From contig ONIF01000129.1 in the NCBI GenBank assembly GCA_900317795.1, forward strand, positions 1 to 5,826: a stretch of DNA of 5,826 nt, read 5' to 3'. Of the stretch, positions 1-5,810 are shown piece by piece. A program made the position numbers and the translations under genes. How positions within the stretch are numbered: position 1 is the first letter of the stretch; each line of letters begins with the position of its first letter. Origin of the DNA: an uncultured Eubacteriales bacterium. Its GTDB lineage: Bacteria; Bacillota; Clostridia; Oscillospirales; Acutalibacteraceae. A model generated the notes under the pieces. The model was not told the DNA's origin. It did no database searches and worked only from the letters and a program-made list of their open reading frames with translations.

Positions 1-1
1 A

Positions 2-28
2 AAATCAGAAAAATCAGAAAAATCGGAA
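2..28 (+). repeat. Three tandem 9-base units (AAATCAGAA) coding for Lys-Ser-Glu
   Basis: Three in-frame copies of AAATCAGAA, the third with one A-to-G change, encode KSE-KSE-KSE in the linker of SpoIIIAH. The unit is a whole number of codons, so copy-number change would lengthen or shorten the linker without a frameshift. The array may continue to the left of the window. The related but degenerate KSESSK follows, which suggests older decay of the same repeat. Confidence 0.75.
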
Positions 29-445
29 GTGTCAAAGAGTGAGAGTTCAAAAGCAAAAGAAACGGTGAAAGAAGTCAGCAGCGTTTTGACAAAGGAACAG
101 CAGGAGTATTTTTCGAGTGAACGGGCAAAGCGTACTCAATCGCATGATAAGGCACAGGAAAGTTTGTATGATATAATCAATTCCGATTCAAGTTCGGAAA
201 CGGCAAAAAAAGATGCAGTAAAGATAGCTGAGAAACTTGCCGATATAATAAAGGCTGAGAGTGACATAGAGGCGGAAATAAAAACAAAGGGATTTAGTGA
301 ATGTCTTGTGTGTATCAATAATAACAGCTGTACGGTTATTGTGTCAAAAGGAAATCTGAATGATGCAACAGCGGTAACAATAAAGGATATAGTGAACAGG
401 CAGTCGGGAATAGAATTTGAAAAGATAACGGTTACGGAATTTTAA
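2..445 (+). CDS. spoIIIAH: Stage III sporulation protein AH (SpoIIIAH), 5'-truncated by the window edge
   Basis: SpoIIIAH is a mother-cell membrane protein that pairs with forespore SpoIIQ across the intermembrane space, forming the channel or 'feeding tube' needed for late forespore gene expression during endospore formation. The visible 147 residues are a charged, Lys/Ser/Glu-rich linker (about the first 30) followed by the family's C-terminal domain. That domain starts at the QEYFSSERAKRTQSHDKA segment, has a helical stretch rich in Lys/Ala/Glu, and ends with the ring-building (YscJ/FliF-like) part containing KGFSECLVCINNN and TVIVSKGNLNDATAVTIKDI. The reading frame stays open to the left edge, so the N-terminal membrane segment and true start lie outside the window. 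A GTG at 29 is in frame but has no ribosome binding site before it. In known genomes this is the last gene of spoIIIAA-AH, which fits the terminator just downstream. Identification rests on recognised family sequence features. Confidence 0.9.
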   Translation, partial: KSEKSEKSEVSKSESSKAKETVKEVSSVLTKEQQEYFSSERAKRTQSHDKAQESLYDIINSDSSSETAKKDAVKIAEKLADIIKAESDIEAEIKTKGFSECLVCINNNSCTVIVSKGNLNDATAVTIKDIVNRQSGIEFEKITVTEF

Positions 446-463
446 AAAAGTCAATAGCATTTC

Positions 464-498
464 AAAAGAGTGTCATTTTAAAAATGATACTCTTTTTT
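464..498 (+). terminator. Rho-independent terminator after spoIIIAH
   Basis: The arms AAAAGAGTGTCATTTT (464-479) and AAAATGATACTCTTTT (481-496) pair over 16 positions with a single G-U wobble. The outer AAAA/TTTT pairs make the run of T at 491-498 double as the U-tract. The central T/A pairs would open to form the loop. It lies 18 bases after the spoIIIAH stop and closes that operon. Confidence 0.85.
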
Positions 499-534
499 GT
501 GATTTTTAAACAAGGCAAGATGTAATAATAATTA

Positions 535-560
535 AGTATTTGTAATAATTTACAAATACT
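535..560. promoter_or_regulatory. Perfect 26-base palindrome, candidate operator
   Basis: The arms AGTATTTGTAA (535-545) and TTACAAATACT (550-560) are exact reverse complements around TAAT. The site lies 41 bases upstream of the best -35 box of the gene at 662. There is no T-run after it, so it does not look like a terminator. Its symmetry suits a dimeric DNA-binding protein. It resembles but does not match the Rex box (TTGTTAA-N4-TTAACAA), and I cannot assign a regulator. A cruciform or mRNA hairpin is less likely because the site lies upstream of the predicted transcription start. Confidence 0.5.
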
Positions 561-601
561 ATTAACAATTTTGTGGGGAATGTGGAAAATAAATTGACGT
601 A

Positions 602-630
602 TTGAAAAATCTGTAAATATGTTTTATTAT
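602..630 (+). promoter_or_regulatory. Sigma-A-type promoter for the secreted peptidase-like gene
   Basis: TTGAAA (602-607) and TATTAT (625-630) are separated by 17 bases, close to the housekeeping consensus. A second -35-like TTGACG lies at 594-599 but pairs only with a poorer -10 (TATGTT at 618-623, 18-base spacing). Transcription would start near 636-638, giving a short leader of about 25 bases. Confidence 0.65.
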
Positions 631-647
631 AGTAGATGAATAATAAA

Positions 648-655
648 GAGGAGGG
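648..655 (+). promoter_or_regulatory. Ribosome binding site for the gene at 662
   Basis: GAGGAGGG lies six bases before the ATG at 662. This strong Shine-Dalgarno sequence fixes the start codon, which is immediately followed by a signal peptide. Confidence 0.85.
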
Positions 656-661
656 TTTCCA

Positions 662-2401
662 ATGAACCATTTAAAAAAGGTCATAGCTGTATTATTGTGC
701 AGTGCAGTTATGACCGCACCGACAGCAGTAATGAATACAGAAGCAGCGACGTTTGCCCAGATAAATACGGAAAACGTGTTTGTCAATCAGAATACGGATT
801 ATACCTGTACGCTTGCCTCAAATGTAATGATGCTCAGGAGAGCAGCCATCATGTTGGGTGACCCGAAATGGATGACGATAACAGAGGATAAATGCCGTTA
901 TGATTACGGATTGTGGGGAAGCGGGGGAATGATTTGCGACTACACGTTTTACGGAACAACGAAAAATATAACTGTCGTGAATGATGCGATAAGATACGTT
1001 GTAGGCACGAACAGCCGACAAAGCATAAAGCAGTATTTGATAGATATGCTTCAAAAACACCCCGAGGGTATCGTGTATTATGATTATGATATACCGCACG
1101 CCATTTTGCTGACAGACTACGCTGCGGAAGAAGATATGTTTTACTGTTCGGACCCCAACAAGGGAACGCCTACCAAAAGAGTGCCCGTGACAAATTCAAG
1201 CGTTAATTTGTATAATTATTACAGGTCGTCAGTATGGTACATAAAAAGCCCCGAACTGTATTTGACATCAAATTCTACTGCGACAAGCGGCAAGCAGACA
1301 GCGTATGATACTGATGAAATATGGGAAGTTACAGATGAAGCAGGACTTAATTTCAGAGCAGATGCAGGTATAGCCTATGACAGAATAGGTTATGTTCCGT
1401 GCGGTGCAGTCGTTCATGTAACGAAGAAAAAGGCAAACGGTGGCTATACATGGGGATATGTGAATTACAATTCAAAGAATGGCTGGATAGCCCTTGACTA
1501 TGCAACGAAGATTGGAAACAATACCCAGACGGTAAAAGTTGAAACTCAGAAACCCGAAAATACAAACATCACATTTGAAAACAAGTCCTCAATCAGTGCA
1601 GATGTGATAGTACTCGGAGAGAAGATAACATTCAAAGGTGCGGCAGAAAAAGGTAATGCACCGTATGAATATGCATATTATTACAAGAGGGCATACAGCA
1701 GTAATTGGACAACCGTGCAGGATTTCAGTACAAGTAATACAGTATCGGTTGAGCCTCTTACAGCTACAATGTATGATGTATGTGTAAAGGTGAAAGACGC
1801 AAAGGGAAATATAGAGAAAAAATATATGACTTTTGATGTAAAAAAGCCGTTGGAGAATAAGTCAACCGTTGCAAGCCGTTCAATATATCTTGGTAATGAG
1901 GTGAATATAAAGGGCAAGGCAACGGGCGGTATAGGAAAGTATAGTTATGCATATTATCAGAAAAGGCAGGAAGATGATAAATGGTGTCTGGTAAAGGATT
2001 ACAGCGAAGAAAGCACAGCATCATTTAAGCCTTTGAAAGCAACCAATTATAATGTATGCATAAAAATCAAAGACGAAAAGGGAAATATCGCAAAGGTTTA
2101 TGAAACTGTGGAGGTATGCCCGAAACTCGTGAACAATTCGAGAGTATCCGAAACTTATGTAAAAGTCGGAGATTTGATAAAGCTTGTTGCTGCGGCACAG
2201 GGCGGTGCAGGCAAATATCAGTATAGTTTTTATGTAAAAGGCGAAAGCAGCTCGAATTGGACTACATTGAAAGATTTCGGTTACAGCACGACAGCGGTAT
2301 TTACTGCAATGAAAGCAACTACATATGATGTATGCGTAAAAGTAAGAGATTTCTACGGCAAAGTTGAGAAGAAATATTTTAAAGTTTACGCAAAGAAGTG
2401 A
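662..2401 (+). CDS. Secreted C39-like peptidase domain protein with SH3b and three triple-tyrosine repeats
   Basis: This 579-residue exported protein starts with a classical signal peptide (Lys5-Lys6, a hydrophobic core, likely cleavage after the Ala at 28 or 29). Residues 35-200 look like a C39-like papain-fold peptidase. Gln43 lies six residues before Cys49 in QNTDYTCTLAS, His146 is in DIPHAILLTDY, and Asp164 is in YCSDPNKG, so an intact Gln/Cys/His/Asp set appears present. Residues 220-284 fit a bacterial SH3 domain (GLNFRADAG near the start, GWIALDY at the end), a module that often binds peptidoglycan. Residues 303-579 are three repeats matching the Y_Y_Y (triple-tyrosine) beta-sandwich pattern: YxY, Trp, then YDVCVKVKDAKGN. 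There is no LPXTG motif or C-terminal membrane helix, so it is probably released or held on the wall non-covalently. The gene stands alone between its own promoter and terminator. The substrate is unknown. Activity is inferred from the residues, and the C39-like fold could instead serve a non-proteolytic role. Confidence 0.8.
   Translation: MNHLKKVIAVLLCSAVMTAPTAVMNTEAATFAQINTENVFVNQNTDYTCTLASNVMMLRRAAIMLGDPKWMTITEDKCRYDYGLWGSGGMICDYTFYGTTKNITVVNDAIRYVVGTNSRQSIKQYLIDMLQKHPEGIVYYDYDIPHAILLTDYAAEEDMFYCSDPNKGTPTKRVPVTNSSVNLYNYYRSSVWYIKSPELYLTSNSTATSGKQTAYDTDEIWEVTDEAGLNFRADAGIAYDRIGYVPCGAVVHVTKKKANGGYTWGYVNYNSKNGWIALDYATKIGNNTQTVKVETQKPENTNITFENKSSISADVIVLGEKITFKGAAEKGNAPYEYAYYYKRAYSSNWTTVQDFSTSNTVSVEPLTATMYDVCVKVKDAKGNIEKKYMTFDVKKPLENKSTVASRSIYLGNEVNIKGKATGGIGKYSYAYYQKRQEDDKWCLVKDYSEESTASFKPLKATNYNVCIKIKDEKGNIAKVYETVEVCPKLVNNSRVSETYVKVGDLIKLVAAAQGGAGKYQYSFYVKGESSSNWTTLKDFGYSTTAVFTAMKATTYDVCVKVRDFYGKVEKKYFKVYAKK
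1568..2395 (+). repeat. Three tandem 276-base (92-residue) coding repeats
   Basis: Within the secreted protein, conserved positions recur at exactly 92 residues: Trp349, Trp441 and Trp533, and the Cys of Y-[DN]-V-C-[VI]-K at 374, 466 and 558. The units run roughly over residues 303-394, 395-486 and 487-578. Similarity is clear at protein level and partly at DNA level (for example TATGATGTATG near 1769 and 2324, TATAATGTATG near 2049). Constant length with diverged sequence points to old tandem duplication kept by structure. Confidence 0.8.
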
Positions 2402-2419
2402 GCCAAAGATAATTTACTT

Positions 2420-2451
2420 AAAGCGACTAAGAAAATCTTAGTCGCTTTTTT
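2420..2451 (+). terminator. Rho-independent terminator after the secreted peptidase-like gene
   Basis: AAAGCGACTAAGA (2420-2432) pairs perfectly with TCTTAGTCGCTTT (2436-2448) around a three-base A loop, followed by T through 2451. It begins 18 bases after the stop codon and separates this gene from the PASTA lipoprotein gene. Confidence 0.92.
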
Positions 2452-2514
2452 ATGTGACTTTGAACTTGAAAATATTTTATTGAAATTACAATTATGACAG
2501 TTTTGTAAATGACG

Positions 2515-2543
2515 TTGAAAAAGCGATGAAATTATGATAAAAT
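2515..2543 (+). promoter_or_regulatory. Sigma-A-type promoter with extended -10 for the PASTA lipoprotein
   Basis: TTGAAA (2515-2520) and TAAAAT (2538-2543) are 17 bases apart, and TG at 2535-2536 makes an extended -10 (TGATAAAAT). Transcription would start near 2550, leaving a leader of about 40 bases. This supports independent transcription from the upstream gene. Confidence 0.7.
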
Positions 2544-2579
2544 GGTCAAAGCTTTAGACAGAGCTATTTTTTATTTGAA

Positions 2580-2586
2580 AAGGGTG
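2580..2586 (+). promoter_or_regulatory. Ribosome binding site for the PASTA lipoprotein
   Basis: AAGGGTG precedes two adjacent ATG codons (2591 and 2594). The Shine-Dalgarno core AAGGG is six bases before the first ATG and nine before the second, so either could be used. The difference is a single Met and does not change the signal peptide. Confidence 0.6.
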
Positions 2587-2590
2587 CTTA

Positions 2591-4261
2591 ATGATGAAAA
2601 AAGAATTCAAAAATATATCAATCATATTATGTTTGGTGTTATTAACAGTTTTTATGACATCTTGCGGTAATGACGGAAATTCGGGTTTACCAGAGATTGA
2701 AAATTTTCCTGTTGTCAGCGAAGTTGAACAAAATTCCGAAATATCATATCAATATGATGAAGTTTCCGAAAAGTTTGATGAGTCTTATAAAAAGCTGAAA
2801 GAGTTTTCGGGAAAAAACGATGATGAATCGGAAGAAGAGTATATTTCCTCTCAGACGGTAAAAATTCCCGATGTTGTAGGGGAAGAGGAAGAAAATGCAA
2901 AAGAAATACTGATGAGGTATAATTTGAAAGTAAATGTAAAAAACGAATATAGTGATAATTATTTAAGCGGATACGTTATAGAGCAATCGCCAAAAGCAGG
3001 ACAGACGGCAGTAGAAAACTCTGCTGTCAGTATTGTTGTAAGTGTCGGCATAGAAAAAGTATCTGTTCCGAATGTTATCAATCTTGATAAATCAAATGCT
3101 GTATCAAAACTGGAAAATGAGGGATTTACTGTTAATGTAAGCGAATCTTATAATTCTTCGGTTGCCAAAGGGCTGGTATATGCTCAATCTCCCGATGGAA
3201 ACAGTCCGGCAAAGAAAAACAGCACGGTTTTATTAACTGTCAGTCTGGGAGAGAAGCCCTCGGAAAAAGCGGTTGTACCCAATGTTGTAGGACTTAACAG
3301 GGCAAATGCGGTATCCAAGCTTGAAACACGAAATTTTAAAGTTGAAGAAATAGAAGAATTTTCTGATATTCAAGCAGGAAATGTTATCAGTCAAACTCCG
3401 ACCGCCAATACATCTCATAAAAAAGGTACAAGTGTGACTATTGTGGTCAGCAAAGGGGTTGACAAAAATAAAGAAGCATTGGAAGCACTTCAAAATTATG
3501 CTGATTCTATGCAAAAAAACGGAGAAATCAATGTTCCGTATATAAAGAATGAGGGTTATACAACTTCATGGAAAGTTAATCAATATAAAATAAGTGATTT
3601 CAATAATGACGGCAGTCCCGAATTGGTAATACAATATTATTGCGGTCTTTATAAAAAAGTTACGCCTCAATATACCGTTGACAATGACAAGCAGGGAGTT
3701 GCTTTAAAAATTGTAAAATATGTTGACGGTGAAATAAGGGAATATTGCGATTACAGTAATTTTAATCGTTATATCAGAATTTCGGGTGCTGATATAGGGA
3801 ATGAATCGGAAGTTACGGAAGAATTATTTATAGATGATGAAGGCAATTTAGGTGTATTGACATCAAGGGCGGCAGTAGGTGCTTACAGGGGTATTTACTA
3901 CACTAAATTTGTCATAAAAGATGATATGTACGTTGGACAGGGCGGATTTGGCATTAGTGAGCATGATATAAAGGGATATTACGGAATGGGCAGAGAGCCG
4001 AAAAATGCACCGTACTGGTTTTGGGAGAGTGCCGATAACAGCTTTGACAGAGCATTCCTTTTTCATAAAATCGACAATGTTTTTGAGATAGGCAATGAAT
4101 ATATTGGGCTTTCAGAGGCAAGAGAACAGCTGAATAGTGTAAAAAGGCTGAATAAAGTTGATGATTTTAAAATTACGGTCAACTCTATGCCTAATTCCAT
4201 TGTTCCGTCAATAGCAAGGTCTGTCAGAAACGATTTTTATATGGAAAAACATGATGAATAA
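2591..4261 (+). CDS. Lipoprotein with three PASTA domains and an unrecognised C-terminal domain
   Basis: This 556-residue protein begins with a lipoprotein signal: Lys-rich start, hydrophobic stretch, then FMTSC with Cys25 as the likely lipidated residue. Met at -3 is slightly off the usual Leu. An acidic, probably extended linker (residues 26-88) leads to three PASTA domains at about 89-153, 155-220 and 226-289. Each shows the family pattern: VPNV-type start, Ala/Leu-rich helix, a G-x-V-x-x-Q-S/T-P turn and a closing V-x-V-S-x-G strand. PASTA domains bind peptidoglycan fragments or beta-lactams and normally form the outer part of PknB-type kinases or class B PBPs. Here there is no kinase or transpeptidase domain. 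Residues 291-556 begin with a helix (EALEALQNYADSMQ) and contain DFNNDGSPELVIQYY (336-350), a DxNxDG calcium-loop-like motif of the kind found in many clostridial exported proteins. The rest is rich in Tyr, Gly and Asp and I do not recognise it. The protein is probably anchored outside the membrane facing the wall; sensing or scaffolding is inference. Confidence 0.85.
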   Translation: MMKKEFKNISIILCLVLLTVFMTSCGNDGNSGLPEIENFPVVSEVEQNSEISYQYDEVSEKFDESYKKLKEFSGKNDDESEEEYISSQTVKIPDVVGEEEENAKEILMRYNLKVNVKNEYSDNYLSGYVIEQSPKAGQTAVENSAVSIVVSVGIEKVSVPNVINLDKSNAVSKLENEGFTVNVSESYNSSVAKGLVYAQSPDGNSPAKKNSTVLLTVSLGEKPSEKAVVPNVVGLNRANAVSKLETRNFKVEEIEEFSDIQAGNVISQTPTANTSHKKGTSVTIVVSKGVDKNKEALEALQNYADSMQKNGEINVPYIKNEGYTTSWKVNQYKISDFNNDGSPELVIQYYCGLYKKVTPQYTVDNDKQGVALKIVKYVDGEIREYCDYSNFNRYIRISGADIGNESEVTEELFIDDEGNLGVLTSRAAVGAYRGIYYTKFVIKDDMYVGQGGFGISEHDIKGYYGMGREPKNAPYWFWESADNSFDRAFLFHKIDNVFEIGNEYIGLSEAREQLNSVKRLNKVDDFKITVNSMPNSIVPSIARSVRNDFYMEKHDE

Positions 4262-4266
4262 AACAT

Positions 4267-4307
4267 TCCGCTGTACAGTTTTATTAGCTGTACAGCGGAG
4301 ATTTTTT
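4267..4307. terminator. Hairpin terminator between convergent genes
   Basis: TCCGCTGTACAG (4267-4278) pairs perfectly with CTGTACAGCGGA (4288-4299) around a nine-base loop, then A and six T (4302-4307). It is a strong terminator for the plus-strand lipoprotein gene. Read from the minus strand, the same stem is followed only by a broken T-run (TGTTTTATT), so it may also stop the nrdR operon, less efficiently. The plus-strand T-run overlaps the stop codon of the minus-strand hydrolase. Confidence 0.88.
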
Positions 4308-5118
4308 ATAATTTTATATCAAAGACCGAAGCGGCATTTTCATACATGAGTTTATTATAATCTTGTGGGGAAATCAAGTCTTTCAATTCATAAAAATATT
4401 GCTGATAGAGAGAACGAAAGCCTTCTCTGTTGCAAAAGTAAGTATCTTTTCCGTCAATGGGGTTGTCGCTGCCGAAGAAAATTTTTTCAATGCCTGCATT
4501 TCTGATAAGTTTGAGAGTGCTTTCAACAGGCACCCATGTTGTATCTCCGTAAAGGTTGGGGAGTTTGGAAATAAGGTCAATCGCCTCATTGTTATCCGTA
4601 CCAAGTCCCATGTGAACCATGACGAAATTGGTTTTGGGATATTTTTTAGCCATTCTGTAAACTCTTATGCATGAGGCACAATCCGAACCGCCTGTATGCG
4701 TTACAACAGGCAGGCGGTAATGTTCCGCAAGTTCAATAAATTGTTCGGACTGCTTTGAATCAAAGGGAACATTTGAGTGATAGGGGTGAAATTTGACGGC
4801 TTTTATATATTGACGGTTTTCGTCAATGGCTTTATAAAGTGCATTGTCGGCATTCTCGTTAAAAGGTCTTACCCATACGGCAGCACTTATTTTATGGGGG
4901 AATTTTTTGGCAAATGACACAACATCATTCAGGCATTCAAGCTGTGAATGTTGATATTTTGGGGGAACGGGATTAAGTTGATGGTCGAATTCGGCAGCAT
5001 TAAGGCTGGAAACGATGCTGTGTGAAATGCCGTATGTCTGCATAGAGTATATCACATCATTTTCCGTCAGCACAAATCCAAGCATATTACCGATATGTAC
5101 ATGAGTATCTATAATCAT
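4306..5118 (-). CDS. Amidohydrolase-family (COG2159-like) TIM-barrel metal-dependent hydrolase
   Basis: The 270-residue product has the layout of the amidohydrolase-2 family, metal-dependent TIM-barrel enzymes that hydrolyse or decarboxylate small organic acids, lactones or amides. Visible metal-site candidates are His6 and His8 (DTHVHIG) on strand 1, His141 (VVTHTGG), His169 (VMVHMG) and Asp218 (FFGSDNP) at the last strand. His111 in KFHPYHS is also typical. No signal peptide is seen, so it is cytoplasmic. I chose the ATG at 5118 because AAGGGGGAT precedes it and the strand-1 motif starts directly after it. The frame stays open to an ATG at 5229, but that would add 37 residues lying inside nrdR and unlike the family. 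The gene starts 13 bases after nrdR ends, and its ribosome binding site overlaps the nrdR stop, so the two are probably co-transcribed and translationally coupled. The substrate cannot be told from sequence. Confidence 0.85.
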   Translation of the reverse strand: MIIDTHVHIGNMLGFVLTENDVIYSMQTYGISHSIVSSLNAAEFDHQLNPVPPKYQHSQLECLNDVVSFAKKFPHKISAAVWVRPFNENADNALYKAIDENRQYIKAVKFHPYHSNVPFDSKQSEQFIELAEHYRLPVVTHTGGSDCASCIRVYRMAKKYPKTNFVMVHMGLGTDNNEAIDLISKLPNLYGDTTWVPVESTLKLIRNAGIEKIFFGSDNPIDGKDTYFCNREGFRSLYQQYFYELKDLISPQDYNKLMYENAASVFDIKL

Positions 5119-5124
5119 TTTCAA

Positions 5125-5133
5125 ATCCCCCTT
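5125..5133 (-). promoter_or_regulatory. Ribosome binding site of the hydrolase, overlapping the nrdR stop
   Basis: On the minus strand AAGGGGGAT shares its first two bases with the TAA of nrdR and lies six bases before the ATG at 5118. It decides between the ATG at 5118 and the longer open frame from 5229, which has no such site. Confidence 0.75.
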
Positions 5134-5587
5134 ATTTTTCGGAAATAAGCTGATTAAGTTCTTCAAGGAAAGAGTGTATATCCTTGAATTGTTTGTAAAC
5201 CGACGCAAAGCGGACATAAGCGACTTCATCTACATCTTTCAGAACCTGCATGGTATATTCTCCGATAATTTTTGAAGGTATCTCCCTGTCATAAGAGTTT
5301 TCTATTTTAGTTTCGACTTGATTAACGATAGAGATTATCTTTTCAGCAGAAATATCTCTTTTTTCGCAGGCTCTGAGAATACCCCTGGTAAGTTTTTCAC
5401 GGTTATAGGGTTCTCTGCCCATATCACGCTTTATGACCATAAAAGGCATTACTTCTACGATTTCATAAGTAGTGAATTTTCTTGAACAGTTGAAACATAC
5501 CCGACGACGACGGATTTTTTTATTTTCATCAATCGAGCGGGAGTCAACAACTTTACTTTCATCAAATCCGCAGTAAGGACATTTCAT
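5132..5587 (-). CDS. nrdR: Transcriptional repressor NrdR
   Basis: NrdR is the zinc-ribbon/ATP-cone repressor of ribonucleotide reductase genes. It senses the ATP/dATP balance through its ATP-cone and binds pairs of NrdR boxes. The 151-residue length is normal for the family. The N-terminal zinc ribbon has Cys3, Cys6, Cys31 and Cys34, followed by the hallmark RKFTTYE. The basic IRRRRV run precedes the second Cys pair. The ATP-cone spans about residues 49-139, with VIKRDMGREPYNREKLTRGI and the closing VAYVRFASVYKQF. All key motifs are intact. The ATG at 5587 has AGGAGGT six bases upstream. It is the first gene of a two-gene operon with the hydrolase. No nrd genes are in the window, so its targets lie elsewhere, and I saw no clear NrdR box in its own promoter. 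Confidence 0.96.
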   Translation of the reverse strand: MKCPYCGFDESKVVDSRSIDENKKIRRRRVCFNCSRKFTTYEIVEVMPFMVIKRDMGREPYNREKLTRGILRACEKRDISAEKIISIVNQVETKIENSYDREIPSKIIGEYTMQVLKDVDEVAYVRFASVYKQFKDIHSFLEELNQLISEK

Positions 5588-5593
5588 AAAAAG

Positions 5594-5600
5594 ACCTCCT
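5594..5600 (-). promoter_or_regulatory. Ribosome binding site of nrdR
   Basis: On the minus strand AGGAGGT lies six bases before the ATG at 5587, a near-ideal Shine-Dalgarno sequence that confirms the nrdR start. Confidence 0.88.
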
Positions 5601-5631
5601 CTTTTTTTCTTAAAAATAATTCTGCAAAGTG

Positions 5632-5660
5632 ATTATATCAAATAATACGCATTTTATCAA
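5632..5660 (-). promoter_or_regulatory. Sigma-A-type promoter of the nrdR operon
   Basis: On the minus strand TTGATA (5655-5660) and a perfect TATAAT (5632-5637) are separated by 17 bases, with TG in the extended -10 position (TGATATAAT). This is the best promoter match in the window. Transcription would start near 5625, giving a leader of about 38 bases. Confidence 0.8.
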
Positions 5661-5735
5661 TATATTTTTTAAAAATTATGCTTTTCTCAAATCGGAGAAG
5701 TGGATTTTTTATGCATTATTTCCAAAAAAAAATGA

Positions 5736-5764
5736 TTGCAGGAACGGCACATTTTTAATATTAT
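5736..5764 (+). promoter_or_regulatory. Candidate promoter for the divergent gene at 5811
   Basis: TTGCAG (5736-5741) and TATTAT (5759-5764) are 17 bases apart. The predicted start near 5771 leaves a leader of about 40 bases before the ATG at 5811. The stretch 5661-5735 between this and the nrdR promoter is AT-rich with no convincing element. Confidence 0.5.
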
Positions 5765-5810
5765 GTAATGTAGAGCATTATTTTTTAATAGTATATGGAG
5801 TGAGTTTTTT

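Noticed and set aside
29..31. GTG at 29 as the start of the sporulation gene
   Set aside because: There is no Shine-Dalgarno sequence, the frame is open upstream with a matching Lys/Ser/Glu pattern, and the family needs an N-terminal membrane segment that is missing here.
535..560. The palindrome as a Rex, PerR/Fur or CcpA site
   Set aside because: The arms differ from each consensus at several positions: Rex needs TTGTTAA, CcpA needs a central CG, and PerR needs TTATAAT-N-ATTATAA. No regulator name is justified.
4363..4674. 103-codon plus-strand open frame antisense to the hydrolase
   Set aside because: The minus-strand frame encodes an intact enzyme with conserved motifs over the same bases. 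The plus-strand frame has no clear ribosome binding site or recognisable protein features.
5119..5229. 37-residue N-terminal extension of the hydrolase reading frame up to an ATG at 5229
   Set aside because: It lies wholly inside the nrdR 3' end plus the short gap, has no ribosome binding site, and does not look like the family. The start at 5118 has a good site and begins just before the HxH strand.
5683..5710. Small hairpin (TTTCTC/GAGAAG) followed by a T-run, as a terminator
   Set aside because: The stem has only six pairs including one wobble, and no gene on the plus strand ends before it. It is likely chance in AT-rich DNA between two divergent promoters.
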